From Deltaproteobacteria bacterium (GTDB lineage Bacteria; Desulfobacterota; Desulfuromonadia; Desulfuromonadales; BM103): a stretch of DNA of 14,956 bases. This document shows positions 6,870-14,956 of the stretch, piece by piece; the stretch's first letter is position 1; every line of letters starts with the position of its first letter. The stretch is from positions 1 through 14,956 of the forward strand of contig SBFN01000227.1 of the NCBI GenBank assembly GCA_006226895.1. Reading direction: 5' to 3'. The position numbers and the translations under genes are program-made. The notes beneath the pieces are model-generated. The model was not told the DNA's origin. It worked only from the letters and a program-made list of their open reading frames with translations, and did not search any database.

Positions 6870-8129
6870 CTACCTTTTTCGGCCCTGGTTGCCACCGGGA
6901 CGACGACGCCTTGGCGGACGAGGCTTGCCGCCAGCTTTTTTGTCAGGGACCGGTGACTTCTTATGTGGAAGGCCGCGTTTATAATCATTGCAAAGGTCTT
7001 CGTCGTGAGGAACGGTACTCGGTATCTTCATGCCGATATATTCTTCTATATCCGGCAGAAAGTAGGCCAGATCCTCATCGGCAAAGCTGATCGACTTGCC
7101 TTTAGCTCCTGCTCGAGCAGTTCGACCAATGCGGTGGACGTAATCTTCTGCATCCTGCGGAAGATCATAGTTGACGACGTGGGTCACACCTTCGATGTGC
7201 AGACCCCGTGAAGCAACATCAGTGGCAACCAGAAAATTCAACTTGCCCGCCTTGAGGTCCTCAAGGATACGCAGGCGTTTCTTCTGCGGGATATCACCCG
7301 AGAGAACCGCAACTCTGAAGTCGTTGACTTTCAATCGTCCTGAGAGATGTTCGCCCTCCCTTTTAGTGTTCACAAACAGCAGAACCCGGACATCCCCTTC
7401 TTCTTTTTTAAGCAGGCCAAGCAAAAGCGGAAACTTTTCCCGTCGCGAAACATGATAAACGATCTGCTCGACCCGTTCTGCAGTAACCTGTTCAGGTTCG
7501 ATACGCACTTTCTCGGCAATATTCATGAACTCGTAGGCGAGTTCCATGACACGGGGTGAAAGAGTCGCCGAGAAGAGCATCGTCTGGCGCTTTTCAAAGG
7601 AAGGTAGTTTGCGCAGGATATAACGCAGATCTCGAATAAATCCCATGTCGAACATGCGATCGGCCTCATCGATGACCAATGATTCTACATGCTTCAGGGA
7701 AAAAACATTCTGCTTGGCGTAGTCGATTAACCGACCTGGAGTGGCGACGATAACGTCGACGCCATCCTGAAGGGACTTGCGCTGTTTTTCGTAGTCGACA
7801 CCGCCGAAGATCGCCTGCACCTTGAATGGGCAAAAAGCACCTAAACCCTCGGCATCAGCACAGATCTGCACAACCAGTTCACGGGTCGGAGCCAGCACAA
7901 GAGCCCGGGGACCACGCTTCGATGCTGGCTTGTTTTTTTGCAGGCGGGTAAAGAGAGCGATCAAGAAGGCCGCGGTCTTGCCTGTGCCGGTCTGGGCCTG
8001 TGCAGCGACATCACTGCCTTGTAGCGCCAGCGGGATAGACTCCTCTTGAACAGGCGTCAGGTCAACAAAGTTAACCTTTTCAATCCCGCGCATGAGTTCG
8101 GAGGGGAGATCAAGTTCAGAAAATTTCAT
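6870..8129 (-). CDS. DEAD-box ATP-dependent RNA helicase, RhlB/RhlE-like
   Basis: The protein unwinds short RNA duplexes using ATP. Counting from ATG 8129 (419 residues): Q motif F21...TPVQ (25-28), motif I AQTGTGKT (45-52), Ia PTREL (81-85), II DEAD (154-157), III SAT (187-189), IV LLFVNTK, V TDVASRGLHIEGV, VI HRIGRTARAG (332-341). A basic Pro/Arg/Gly tail (about 390-419, with PRRRRPGG) is likely to bind RNA. The segment after motif VI (LPDIEEYIGMKIP) is RhlB-like, and the typical short MKFSELDLP start supports ATG 8129. A TTG at 8144 in the same frame would give 424 residues; neither start has a clear Shine-Dalgarno. It follows trpB1 by 79 nt and is tightly linked to the glycosylase gene. 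No functional tie to tryptophan synthesis is evident. Confidence 0.92.
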   Translation of the reverse strand: MKFSELDLPSELMRGIEKVNFVDLTPVQEESIPLALQGSDVAAQAQTGTGKTAAFLIALFTRLQKNKPASKRGPRALVLAPTRELVVQICADAEGLGAFCPFKVQAIFGGVDYEKQRKSLQDGVDVIVATPGRLIDYAKQNVFSLKHVESLVIDEADRMFDMGFIRDLRYILRKLPSFEKRQTMLFSATLSPRVMELAYEFMNIAEKVRIEPEQVTAERVEQIVYHVSRREKFPLLLGLLKKEEGDVRVLLFVNTKREGEHLSGRLKVNDFRVAVLSGDIPQKKRLRILEDLKAGKLNFLVATDVASRGLHIEGVTHVVNYDLPQDAEDYVHRIGRTARAGAKGKSISFADEDLAYFLPDIEEYIGMKIPSTVPHDEDLCNDYKRGLPHKKSPVPDKKAGGKPRPPRRRRPGGNQGRKR

Positions 8130-8208
8130 TTGGAATGACGACAACGCAAGAGAACTAAAGGAGAAAGCACATTCTTTTCCCTGCTCTGGTTACGTAGCGC
8201 CCCTTAAA

Positions 8209-9405
8209 TTAGAGGTCCACACCCATTGCTTCAGCAACGGTATGTATATCCTTGTCTCCACGTCCTGAGAGACAAACCAAGACAACTTTCTCGGGAGAAA
8301 GCTCGGGAGCAAGTTTGAGGAGATAGGCGATTGCGTGAGCGCTTTCAAGCGCCGGGATGATCCCTTCCATTTCTGTAATCATACGGAAGGCCGCCAGAGC
8401 TTCATCATCAGTTACCGAAACATATTCAGCGCGACCGAGATCTTTGAGAAGAGCATGTTCCGGTCCGACACCCGGATAATCCAGCCCGGCCGAAATTGAG
8501 TGGGCGTGTTGAATCTGGCCGTCCTCATCCTGCAGAAGATAGGTTTTATTGCCGTGCAGAACACCAACCCGGCCAGCAGAGATACTGGCTGCATGTTTGC
8601 CTGTTTCCACACCGAGACCGGCCGCTTCGACTCCTATCAGGCGCACAGACGCGTCGTTGACGAAGGGATAAAAAAGCCCCATCGCATTAGATCCGCCACC
8701 TATACAGGCGACAGCCACATCGGGTAAAAGTCCCTCGGCTTCCATCAACTGTTGTTTGGATTCGTGCCCGATGACTGACTGGAAATCACGCACCAGCTGC
8801 GGATAGGGATGCGGTCCGGCAACAGTCCCGATCACGTAGAAGGTATCGCGGACATGAGTTACCCAGTAGCGCAGAGCCTCGTTCATTGCGTCCTTAAGTG
8901 TCGCCGTGCCGCTGGTCACCTCATGGACGCGAGCACCGAGCAACTTCATGCGAAAGACATTGAGAGACTGACGTCTGATATCCTCGGTCCCCATAAAAAT
9001 ATCGCATTGCAGTCCAAAGAGGGCGGCAACTGTCGCTGTGGCAACACCATGTTGCCCGGCACCGGTTTCAGCGATCACCTTACGTTTTCCCATACGACGG
9101 GCCAGGAGGATCTGACCAACCGTATTATTAACTTTATGGGCACCGGTGTGGTTTAGATCTTCACGCTTCAGGTATATCTTGGCACCACCGAGATGCTCAG
9201 TGAGCCTCTCAGCGAAATACAGTGGACTAGGGCGACCGACATAATTTTTGAGATACGACTCAAACTCTGTCTGAAATGAGGGGTCCGCCTGACATTGCTT
9301 ATAGTTCTCCTCCAAATCCAGCAATGCTGGCATCAGAGTTTCAGCAACATAGCGACCGCCGAACTGGCCGAAATGCCCACGGGGATCAGGCTCTTGATAA
9401 CTCAC
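8209..9405 (-). CDS. trpB: Tryptophan synthase beta subunit (TrpB1 type)
   Basis: TrpB1 is the PLP enzyme that condenses indole from TrpA with serine to make tryptophan. The 398 residues match standard TrpB. The [19 protein letters not shown] start is typical. The PLP lysine is Lys91 in [14 protein letters not shown], the catalytic Glu113 lies in AETGAGQHG, and the PLP-phosphate loop is GGGSNAMG. The C-terminal LSGRGDKD is present. The GTG start at 9405 abuts the trpF stop and is fixed by AAGGAGG inside the trpF tail. The classical partner trpA is about 2.1 kb downstream, beyond the helicase and glycosylase genes. Compare trpB2 at 10039-11391, which belongs to a different subfamily. Confidence 0.97.
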   Translation of the reverse strand: MSYQEPDPRGHFGQFGGRYVAETLMPALLDLEENYKQCQADPSFQTEFESYLKNYVGRPSPLYFAERLTEHLGGAKIYLKREDLNHTGAHKVNNTVGQILLARRMGKRKVIAETGAGQHGVATATVAALFGLQCDIFMGTEDIRRQSLNVFRMKLLGARVHEVTSGTATLKDAMNEALRYWVTHVRDTFYVIGTVAGPHPYPQLVRDFQSVIGHESKQQLMEAEGLLPDVAVACIGGGSNAMGLFYPFVNDASVRLIGVEAAGLGVETGKHAASISAGRVGVLHGNKTYLLQDEDGQIQHAHSISAGLDYPGVGPEHALLKDLGRAEYVSVTDDEALAAFRMITEMEGIIPALESAHAIAYLLKLAPELSPEKVVLVCLSGRGDKDIHTVAEAMGVDL

Positions 9406-10035
9406 TTACAACGCCTCCTTGGCCATGCGGATGAACCGTGCCACTTTCTCCGGGTCTTTCTGCCCGGGTTTTTCTTCAACACCACTCGACACGTCAACAC
9501 CATAAGGACGAACCTGACGTACAGCCCCGGCAACATTCTCAGGGTTGAGCCCACCGGCCAGGATAACTCTATGCTGCGACGCAACAGCCGCCGCCTGACC
9601 CCAGTCACAACGATGGCCGGTGCCCCCGAAGGTATTGGGGACAAAGGCATCGAGCAACAGGGCCGAGACCGTGTAAGCAGCAAACTGGCTAGCTTGCATA
9701 TCAGCCCTCAGTCGCAAAGCCTTAATCACCCGGCAGGGAGGGTAGCAACATTGATCCGGCTCTTCGTCTCCGTGCAATTGTACCGTATTCAGGCCACAAA
9801 ACTCCACCATCTCACGAATGCTTGTCGGAGGCTCATTGACAAACAAGCCCACGGTCGTCACCAGAGGCGGAAGTTCGGCAATAATTCGCCGTGCCGTATC
9901 CCGGTCTACAAACCTTGGACTGCCCGGGTAAAAAACGAAACCTAAAGCGTCCGCTCCACAGGCAGCTGCGTGAAGGGCATCATCAAGATTAGTAATGCCG
10001 CAGATTTTCACCCGCGGCACACCGTAGTCTGCCAT
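9406..10035 (-). CDS. trpF: Phosphoribosylanthranilate isomerase
   Basis: TrpF performs the Amadori rearrangement of N-(5-phosphoribosyl)anthranilate to CdRP, the substrate of TrpC. The 209 residues form one TIM barrel. The general base Cys12 lies in VKICGITN and the general acid Asp129 in LLLDAF. GLFVNEP, TVQLHGDE, LAGGLNPENV and GVDVSSGVE are also visible. ATG 10035 follows the trpB2 stop by 3 nt (TGATTGATG), so translation is probably coupled; an in-frame TTG at 10038 is a less likely start. The gene is separate from trpC, unlike in E. coli where the two are fused, and it lies between the two trpB genes. Confidence 0.96.
   Translation of the reverse strand: MADYGVPRVKICGITNLDDALHAAACGADALGFVFYPGSPRFVDRDTARRIIAELPPLVTTVGLFVNEPPTSIREMVEFCGLNTVQLHGDEEPDQCCYPPCRVIKALRLRADMQASQFAAYTVSALLLDAFVPNTFGGTGHRCDWGQAAAVASQHRVILAGGLNPENVAGAVRQVRPYGVDVSSGVEEKPGQKDPEKVARFIRMAKEAL
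9414..9420 (-). promoter_or_regulatory. Ribosome binding site for trpB1 inside the trpF 3' end
   Basis: AAGGAGG lies 8 nt before the GTG at 9405. It is the strongest Shine-Dalgarno in the window and selects a non-ATG start directly next to the trpF stop codon. Confidence 0.85.
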
Positions 10036-10038
10036 CAA

Positions 10039-11391
10039 TCAATCAACTTTCGGCAGATGTGACAGAGACTCCTGAATGGCTGCCTCAGGATACTCATAAT
10101 CAACCAGCTCATTGTTGAAGTAGGCGTCGTAAGCCGCCATATCAACGTGGCCATGACCGGACAGATTAAAGAGAATCGTTTTCTCCTTACCCTCTTCCTT
10201 AGCCAACAAAGCTTCGTCAATTGCACCGCGGATAGCGTGCGAAGACTCAGGTGCCGGAATAATCGACTCGGTCCGGGCAAACAAAACTGCGGCTTCGAAA
10301 CAACCGGTCTGGGGGACTGCTTTCGTTTCAACAACACCTTCATGCACCAACTGGGAGACCAGCGGGGCAGCGCCATGATAGCGCAGACCACCAGCATGGA
10401 TACCCGGTGGCATGAAATCATGACCGAGGGTGTACATCCGGGAAATCGGCGCCATTTTCGCTGTATCGCCATAGTCAAAGGCATAAACACCTTTAGTCAG
10501 AGTCGGGCAGCTGGCTGGCTCCACCGCCAGGATTCGGACGTCCTTACCATTTGCTTTATCGGAGACAAAAGGGAACGCAATTCCTGCGAAGTTAGAACCT
10601 CCGCCGTGGCAACCGATAACCACGTCGGGGTAATCACCGGCAACCTTGAGTTGCTCTTTCGCTTCAAGACCGATAATCGTCTGATGCATACAAACATGAT
10701 TGAGGACACTGCCCAGAGAGTAGCGGGTGTCCTCATGTGTGGCAGCATCCTCCACAGCTTCACTTATTGCAATGCCCAGGGAACCCTGGTTATCAGGGTC
10801 GTTGGCAAGAATAGCGCGTCCGGCGTTGGTTTTATCTGAAGGAGAAGGGAAAACTTCTGCTCCCCATAACTGCATCATGCTCTTGCGGTAAGGTTTCTGG
10901 CCGTAAGACACCTTGACCATGTAGACTGTACATTCGAGGCCAAAATGCTGACAAGCCAGAGCGATCGATGAGCCCCACTGGCCGGCACCAGTTTCCGATG
11001 CGATGCGTTTGGTACCGGCAATCTTGTTATAATAAGCCTGCGGCACGGCAGTATTCGGCTTATGAGAACCGGCCGGCGAGACACCTTCATACTTGTAGTA
11101 AATCTTGGCCGGAGTCCCAAGAGCCTTTTCCAGCTGGTGAGCACGAAACATCGGCGACGGACGCCACAATTTGTAGATCTCTCGGACTTCTTCCGGAATA
11201 TCGATCCAGCGCTCCGTGGAAACCTCCTGTTCAATCAACCCCATAGGGAAGAGTGGCAAAAGATCATCCGGAGTCACCGGCTGTAAAGTCCCCGGATGGA
11301 CAACCGGAGCCATTTCGCCTGGCATGTCAGGAATAATGTTGTACCATTGCTTTGGAATCTGATCTTCGCTGAGAAGAATTTTACTCTGCAT
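10039..11391 (-). CDS. trpB2: TrpB2-type tryptophan synthase beta chain
   Basis: This is a 450-residue member of the second TrpB subfamily, distinct from the 398-residue TrpB1 encoded nearby. It has the long N-terminal region typical of TrpB2 ([11 protein letters not shown]...[10 protein letters not shown]). The PLP lysine is Lys111 in [18 protein letters not shown], and [11 protein letters not shown] holds the catalytic Glu. [15 protein letters not shown] is the phosphate loop and [11 protein letters not shown] closes the protein. Known TrpB2 proteins lack residues for normal TrpA contact; some work alone as indole salvage enzymes and some archaeal ones use O-phosphoserine. Which applies here is not visible. 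The ATG at 11391 has AAGGAG 7 nt upstream. The gene follows trpC by 49 nt and is followed by trpF after 3 nt. Confidence 0.94.
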   Translation of the reverse strand: MQSKILLSEDQIPKQWYNIIPDMPGEMAPVVHPGTLQPVTPDDLLPLFPMGLIEQEVSTERWIDIPEEVREIYKLWRPSPMFRAHQLEKALGTPAKIYYKYEGVSPAGSHKPNTAVPQAYYNKIAGTKRIASETGAGQWGSSIALACQHFGLECTVYMVKVSYGQKPYRKSMMQLWGAEVFPSPSDKTNAGRAILANDPDNQGSLGIAISEAVEDAATHEDTRYSLGSVLNHVCMHQTIIGLEAKEQLKVAGDYPDVVIGCHGGGSNFAGIAFPFVSDKANGKDVRILAVEPASCPTLTKGVYAFDYGDTAKMAPISRMYTLGHDFMPPGIHAGGLRYHGAAPLVSQLVHEGVVETKAVPQTGCFEAAVLFARTESIIPAPESSHAIRGAIDEALLAKEEGKEKTILFNLSGHGHVDMAAYDAYFNNELVDYEYPEAAIQESLSHLPKVD

Positions 11392-11440
11392 GAGACATCT
11401 CCTTGACGTTAATTGTTATAGAAAGTCGTGACATATGAAA

Positions 11441-12232
11441 TCAATTTTCACCTTGAAGCTCTTTAAGCTTGGCGCCAATATTGTCCTCGCGCATCAGGGA
11501 TTCGCCGACCAGGAAACCCCTGGCACCAGCCTTCTGTAAACGCAGGACGTCTGCTCTTGAAGAGATACCACTTTCAGCAACTACGAAATGACCGGCGGGA
11601 ATGAATGGCAACAAGCGTTCTGTGGTCGCCAGATCTGTCGCGAACGTCTGCAGGTTGCGATTGTTGATGCCAATCAGCTCGCAGTCGGTAGCCAGTGCCG
11701 CCTCCAGCTCCACCTCATCATGAACTTCCAGCAGGACATCAAGATGAAGCTCGTTGGCCAAAGCACTGTACTCTGCAAGCTGCACCGCATCAAGCATGGC
11801 CGCGATCAGAAGGATGGCGTCTGCGCCGGCCGCTCTGGCCTCGTAAATCTGGTAAGGGTCGCAAATGAAATCCTTGCGCAGAAGCGGCAGGCTGACGACC
11901 TCGCGAATTTTTGCAAGGTAGAGGAGATGCCCCATAAAGAAGTTCTCATCCGTCAACACAGACAAGCAGGTCGCGCCATTATCCTGATAAGTCTCCGCAA
12001 TCGCCAAAGGGTCAAAGTCTTCACGGATCACACCTTTGCTGGGTGAACCTTTCTTGACTTCTGCAATAACAGAGGTCCAACCAGAATCCGCAGTCGCGCG
12101 CAGGGCGCGCAAAAAACCTCTCGGCTGATCCTCGAGATCATCAATCCCCTTCTGCAATGAAGCCAGAGAACGACGGCCCTTGGCCAGCGCAACTTCCTGA
12201 CGTTTATGTTCAGCTATTTTATCGAGTATCAT
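11441..12232 (-). CDS. trpC: Indole-3-glycerol-phosphate synthase
   Basis: TrpC closes the indole ring, turning CdRP into indole-3-glycerol phosphate for TrpA. The 263 residues form a monofunctional enzyme, not fused to TrpF. Visible active-site elements are AEVKKGSPSKG (57-67), LLRKDFICDPYQIYEA (Lys120 as general acid), LLEVHDE (Glu169), GINNRNL (Asn190) and VAESGI (Glu220, Ser221). The ATG at 12232 has only a weak upstream GAG. It follows trpD by 43 nt and precedes trpB2 by 49 nt, the two widest gaps in the trpE-trpB1 block. Confidence 0.97.
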   Translation of the reverse strand: MILDKIAEHKRQEVALAKGRRSLASLQKGIDDLEDQPRGFLRALRATADSGWTSVIAEVKKGSPSKGVIREDFDPLAIAETYQDNGATCLSVLTDENFFMGHLLYLAKIREVVSLPLLRKDFICDPYQIYEARAAGADAILLIAAMLDAVQLAEYSALANELHLDVLLEVHDEVELEAALATDCELIGINNRNLQTFATDLATTERLLPFIPAGHFVVAESGISSRADVLRLQKAGARGFLVGESLMREDNIGAKLKELQGEN

Positions 12233-12275
12233 TATTAATAAGTGCTCAGATTAAGTTCAGGTGTACATCAGCAGG

Positions 12276-13325
12276 TCAGGCGTTGGTTAAATTGACAAGC
12301 CCATCGAGCTGCGCCTTGGCCAGCCCCTCGTCGATGATATTGCGGGCCTTTTGCAAACCGGCATCAACGCTCTCTGCTTTTCCGGCGGCGACCAGCGCAT
12401 AGGCTGCATTGAGCAGAACAATATCCCGTTTAGGTCCTTCAGCCCCGGACAGAACATCTCTGACAATCGCGGCATTCTCTTCGGCGTCACCACCTTGGAG
12501 ATCGCTCAGCAGGCAGCGTCGCAGGCCAAAGTCTTCCGGTTCAATCGTCGAAAGGGTCACTTGTCCTTCGTTGATCTCGGCGACGCGTGTCGGACCGGTC
12601 AGGGTGATCTCGTCCATCCCGTCCTTACCATGAACAACAAAGCCACGCTGACAGCCGAGCTTGACTAAAACCTTGGCCAGGACCTCAACCAGCTTTTCGT
12701 CATAAACACCCAAGACCTGGCGATCCGCTCCTGCCGGATTGGTTAAGGGGCCAAGGATATTAAAAATTGTGCGTATGCCAATTTCGCGGCGGGGGCCAAT
12801 CGCGTGTTTCATGGCCCCATGCAGAGCGGGGGCAAAGAGAAAGCCAACCCCGATCTCATTGATGCACGACTCGACTTGTTCTGGTGTTACGTTCAGGTTA
12901 ACTCCAAGAGACTCAAGCACATCGGCGCTGCCGCAGGCAGAAGAGATGCTGCGATTGCCGTGCTTCGCGACCTTGACGCCACAGGCAGAGACAACGAACG
13001 CGACCGTCGTTGAAATATTGAAGCTTTTTGTCCCGCTGCCACCCGTACCGCATGTATCCAGGATCGTTTCGCGATCAAGATTAATCTCTTCTCGGTCAAT
13101 GTCGAGGGCCTTCCGCACCCGGATGGGTGTGGCGTGATCACGCATAACCCTGGCAGCGCCGGTAATTTCTTCAATAGTTTCACCCTTCATACGCAACGCT
13201 GTGATAAACGCACCAACCTGCGAAGGGGTCGCCTCACCGTCCATGACCTGGTTCATGACCTCAATCATTTCGGCTTCTACCAAGTCTTGCTGTAGAACAA
13301 TTTTGCCAATCGCGTCCTTGATCAT
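12276..13325 (-). CDS. trpD: Anthranilate phosphoribosyltransferase
   Basis: TrpD joins anthranilate to PRPP, giving phosphoribosylanthranilate and pyrophosphate. The 349 residues match the stand-alone form. The glycine-rich PRPP loop [14 protein letters not shown] begins at residue 93. [18 protein letters not shown] (121-138), [13 protein letters not shown] and [14 protein letters not shown] are family hallmarks. ATG 13325 is preceded by CAGGAG with 5 nt spacing and lies 13 nt after the trpG stop. In E. coli TrpG and TrpD are fused; here they are separate. Confidence 0.97.
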   Translation of the reverse strand: MIKDAIGKIVLQQDLVEAEMIEVMNQVMDGEATPSQVGAFITALRMKGETIEEITGAARVMRDHATPIRVRKALDIDREEINLDRETILDTCGTGGSGTKSFNISTTVAFVVSACGVKVAKHGNRSISSACGSADVLESLGVNLNVTPEQVESCINEIGVGFLFAPALHGAMKHAIGPRREIGIRTIFNILGPLTNPAGADRQVLGVYDEKLVEVLAKVLVKLGCQRGFVVHGKDGMDEITLTGPTRVAEINEGQVTLSTIEPEDFGLRRCLLSDLQGGDAEENAAIVRDVLSGAEGPKRDIVLLNAAYALVAAGKAESVDAGLQKARNIIDEGLAKAQLDGLVNLTNA

Positions 13326-13338
13326 GGTGACTCCTGAA

Positions 13339-13908
13339 CTACTTTGTCATTTCCAGAAAATTTTTCAACATATCCATACCGGCAACCGTCAGAATCGACT
13401 CCGGATGAAACTGCATCCCCCAGACCGGCAGATCACGGTGCCGCATTCCCATAATTTCTCCTTCTGCCGTCCATGCCGTGACTTCAAGACATTCCGGCAA
13501 AGAAGACCGCTCTACAATCAGGGAATGATATCGGGTCGCATCAAAAGGATCAGAAATGCCGGCGAAGAGCTCACGGTTATCATGAAAAACCGGGCTGGTC
13601 TTGCCATGCATCAGACGGTCGGCACGAACAACCTTGCCGCCATAGGCCTGACCAATCGACTGGTGCCCCAGGCAAACACCGAGGATCGGCAGTTTGCCTG
13701 CAAAATACTTAATGGCTTCCACAGAGATACCAGCTTCATTGGGCGTACAGGGCCCCGGGGACACCACAAGCCGCGTGGGATTGAGCGCTTCAATATCAGC
13801 CATAGAAATCTTGTCATTACGATAGACCTCAACCTCTTCACCCAACTCGCGCAGGTACTGTACCAGGTTATAGGTAAAGGAATCGTAGTTGTCGATCATC
13901 AACAGCAT
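13339..13908 (-). CDS. trpG: Anthranilate synthase glutamine amidotransferase subunit (may also serve PabB)
   Basis: TrpG hydrolyses glutamine and supplies ammonia to TrpE. The 189 residues form a class I glutamine amidotransferase: [15 protein letters not shown] at the N-terminus, PGPCTP, the nucleophile Cys79 in GVCLGHQ, and the His168/Glu170 pair in MQFHPES. ATG 13908 is one base after the trpE stop (TGAaATG), implying translational coupling and near equal production of both subunits. Such subunits are often shared with aminodeoxychorismate synthase (PabA role); this cannot be settled from the window, although folC is in the same gene cluster. Confidence 0.96.
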   Translation of the reverse strand: MLLMIDNYDSFTYNLVQYLRELGEEVEVYRNDKISMADIEALNPTRLVVSPGPCTPNEAGISVEAIKYFAGKLPILGVCLGHQSIGQAYGGKVVRADRLMHGKTSPVFHDNRELFAGISDPFDATRYHSLIVERSSLPECLEVTAWTAEGEIMGMRHRDLPVWGMQFHPESILTVAGMDMLKNFLEMTK

Positions 13909-13909
13909 T

Positions 13910-14956
13910 TCAGTCTAACCCCTGACGCGCCAGTTCGATGGCCATCTTCACCCCCATGGCCTTGTTGACGGTTTCCTCATACTCGGCTTTTGGATCAGAG
14001 TCCGCAACGATACCAGCACCGGCCTGAAGGTGAATCCGATTTTTGTGAGCAACCAGAGTCCGGATTGCGATCGCAAGATCCATATTGCCATCGAAAGAGA
14101 TATAACCGACAGCGCCACCATAGATTTCACGACGCACCGGCTCCATCTCCTCAATAATTTCCATGGCACGAATTTTAGGGGCGCCACTTAAGGTTCCGGC
14201 CGGGAAGGTTGCAGAGAAGACATCCAGAGCATCCTGTCCTGGCATAAGGCTTCCACTGACGTTGGAAACGATGTGCATAACGTGCGAGTAACGCTCAACA
14301 ACCATCAGTTCGTCCACCTGCACAGAACCGGTCGCGCAAACACGACCAAGGTCATTGCGGCCCAGGTCGACCAGCATGATATGCTCAGCGACCTCTTTCG
14401 GATCGGCCAGCAACTCCTCTTCCATGCGCTGGTCCTCATCAAAGGTTTTTCCGCGGGGCCGAGTTCCGGCAATAGGGCGAACCTCGACATGATCCCCCTC
14501 CTTGCGAACCAAGACCTCCGGAGAAGCCCCGATGACTCGAGTATCATTGAACTGCAAGTAGAACATGTAGGGGGAAGGGTTGATCGTTCGCAAGGCGCGA
14601 TAGACATCGAAAGGTTCCGCATCAAGATCTCCGGAGAATCTTTGCGAGAGAACAACCTGTATGACATCCCCTGAGCGTACGTAATCTTTACAACGTTCGA
14701 CGGCAGATTCAAAATCTGGGCGGCTGAAATTCGAGAACAGATCTGCATCAACTTTAACCTTGGAAGCCGCAGGCCTCTCACGCAAAGGTTTGCGTAACAA
14801 CGCGACCATATCGTCGATACGTTGCACTGCAGCATCATACGAAACACCCGGGTCATCACCCTCGCGCAAGTGCACGTTGCTTAAGACCTTGATCTTCTGT
14901 TGCAGATTATCGAAGATAAGTAAAGTTTCAGTAATCAGGAACCAGCTGTCGTAAGC
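13910..14956 (-). CDS. trpE: Anthranilate synthase component I (5' end outside window)
   Basis: TrpE converts chorismate and ammonia to anthranilate, the committed step, normally under feedback inhibition by tryptophan. The last 348 codons are present; the frame is open to the right edge, including 27 codons before the GTG at 14875, which is therefore internal. The chorismate-binding domain is complete: [84 protein letters not shown] and [18 protein letters not shown]. The N-terminal LLES-type tryptophan-binding motif would lie outside the window, so feedback control cannot be judged. Any trp promoter, attenuator or T-box upstream is also out of view. Confidence 0.97.
   Translation of the reverse strand, partial: AYDSWFLITETLLIFDNLQQKIKVLSNVHLREGDDPGVSYDAAVQRIDDMVALLRKPLRERPAASKVKVDADLFSNFSRPDFESAVERCKDYVRSGDVIQVVLSQRFSGDLDAEPFDVYRALRTINPSPYMFYLQFNDTRVIGASPEVLVRKEGDHVEVRPIAGTRPRGKTFDEDQRMEEELLADPKEVAEHIMLVDLGRNDLGRVCATGSVQVDELMVVERYSHVMHIVSNVSGSLMPGQDALDVFSATFPAGTLSGAPKIRAMEIIEEMEPVRREIYGGAVGYISFDGNMDLAIAIRTLVAHKNRIHLQAGAGIVADSDPKAEYEETVNKAMGVKMAIELARQGLD

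Noticed and set aside
8130..8144. TTG at 8144 as helicase start
   Set aside because: It adds five residues without family similarity and has no better ribosome binding site than the ATG at 8129; kept only as an alternative.
13910..14875. The GTG at 14875 as the trpE start
   Set aside because: The frame stays open for 27 more codons to the window edge with TrpE-like sequence, and a protein beginning there would lack the N-terminal half of TrpE.
1..14956. tRNA, rRNA, CRISPR arrays, insertion sequences, phage genes
   Set aside because: No cloverleaf-like segments, regularly spaced repeats, transposase motifs or terminal inverted repeats were seen; nearly all of the window is assigned to protein genes.

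Overview
The window is a densely packed, single-strand (minus) operon region from a Gram-negative bacterium of about 50% GC. The gene order trpE-G-D-C-B2-F-B1 ... trpA-accD-folC-lptD, with two different tryptophan synthase beta genes and an outer-membrane LPS-assembly gene, suggests a Desulfuromonadales/Geobacter-type 'deltaproteobacterium'. That placement is an inference from gene order and protein style, not a database result.

In transcription order (right to left): trpE (C-terminal 348 residues, start outside the window), trpG, trpD, trpC, trpB2, trpF and trpB1 cover six of the seven steps from chorismate to tryptophan. They are separated by 1-49 nt, so they look co-transcribed and in several places translationally coupled. 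A RhlB-like DEAD-box RNA helicase and a family-5 (UdgB-type) Fe-S uracil-DNA glycosylase then sit between trpB1 and trpA, splitting the two tryptophan synthase subunits. A candidate promoter lies just ahead of trpA. After trpA comes a previously intact MBL-fold (cyclic-nucleotide-phosphodiesterase-like) gene, now a truncated pseudogene with two in-frame stops. It fills what would otherwise be a 450-nt gap before accD. Then follow accD (acetyl-CoA carboxylase beta), folC (folylpolyglutamate/dihydrofolate synthase) and the first 876 codons of an lptD gene that runs off the left edge.

The most unusual object is this LptD. Between its signal peptide and its normal OstA/LptD periplasmic domain it carries about 290 extra residues. 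The first part is a segment resembling a PhnD-type periplasmic binding protein from which most of the second lobe is missing; the second is a long acidic, proline-rich linker. All of it is one uninterrupted reading frame with the beta-barrel, as checked at several fixed points. No tRNA, rRNA, CRISPR array, IS element or long repeat was seen.
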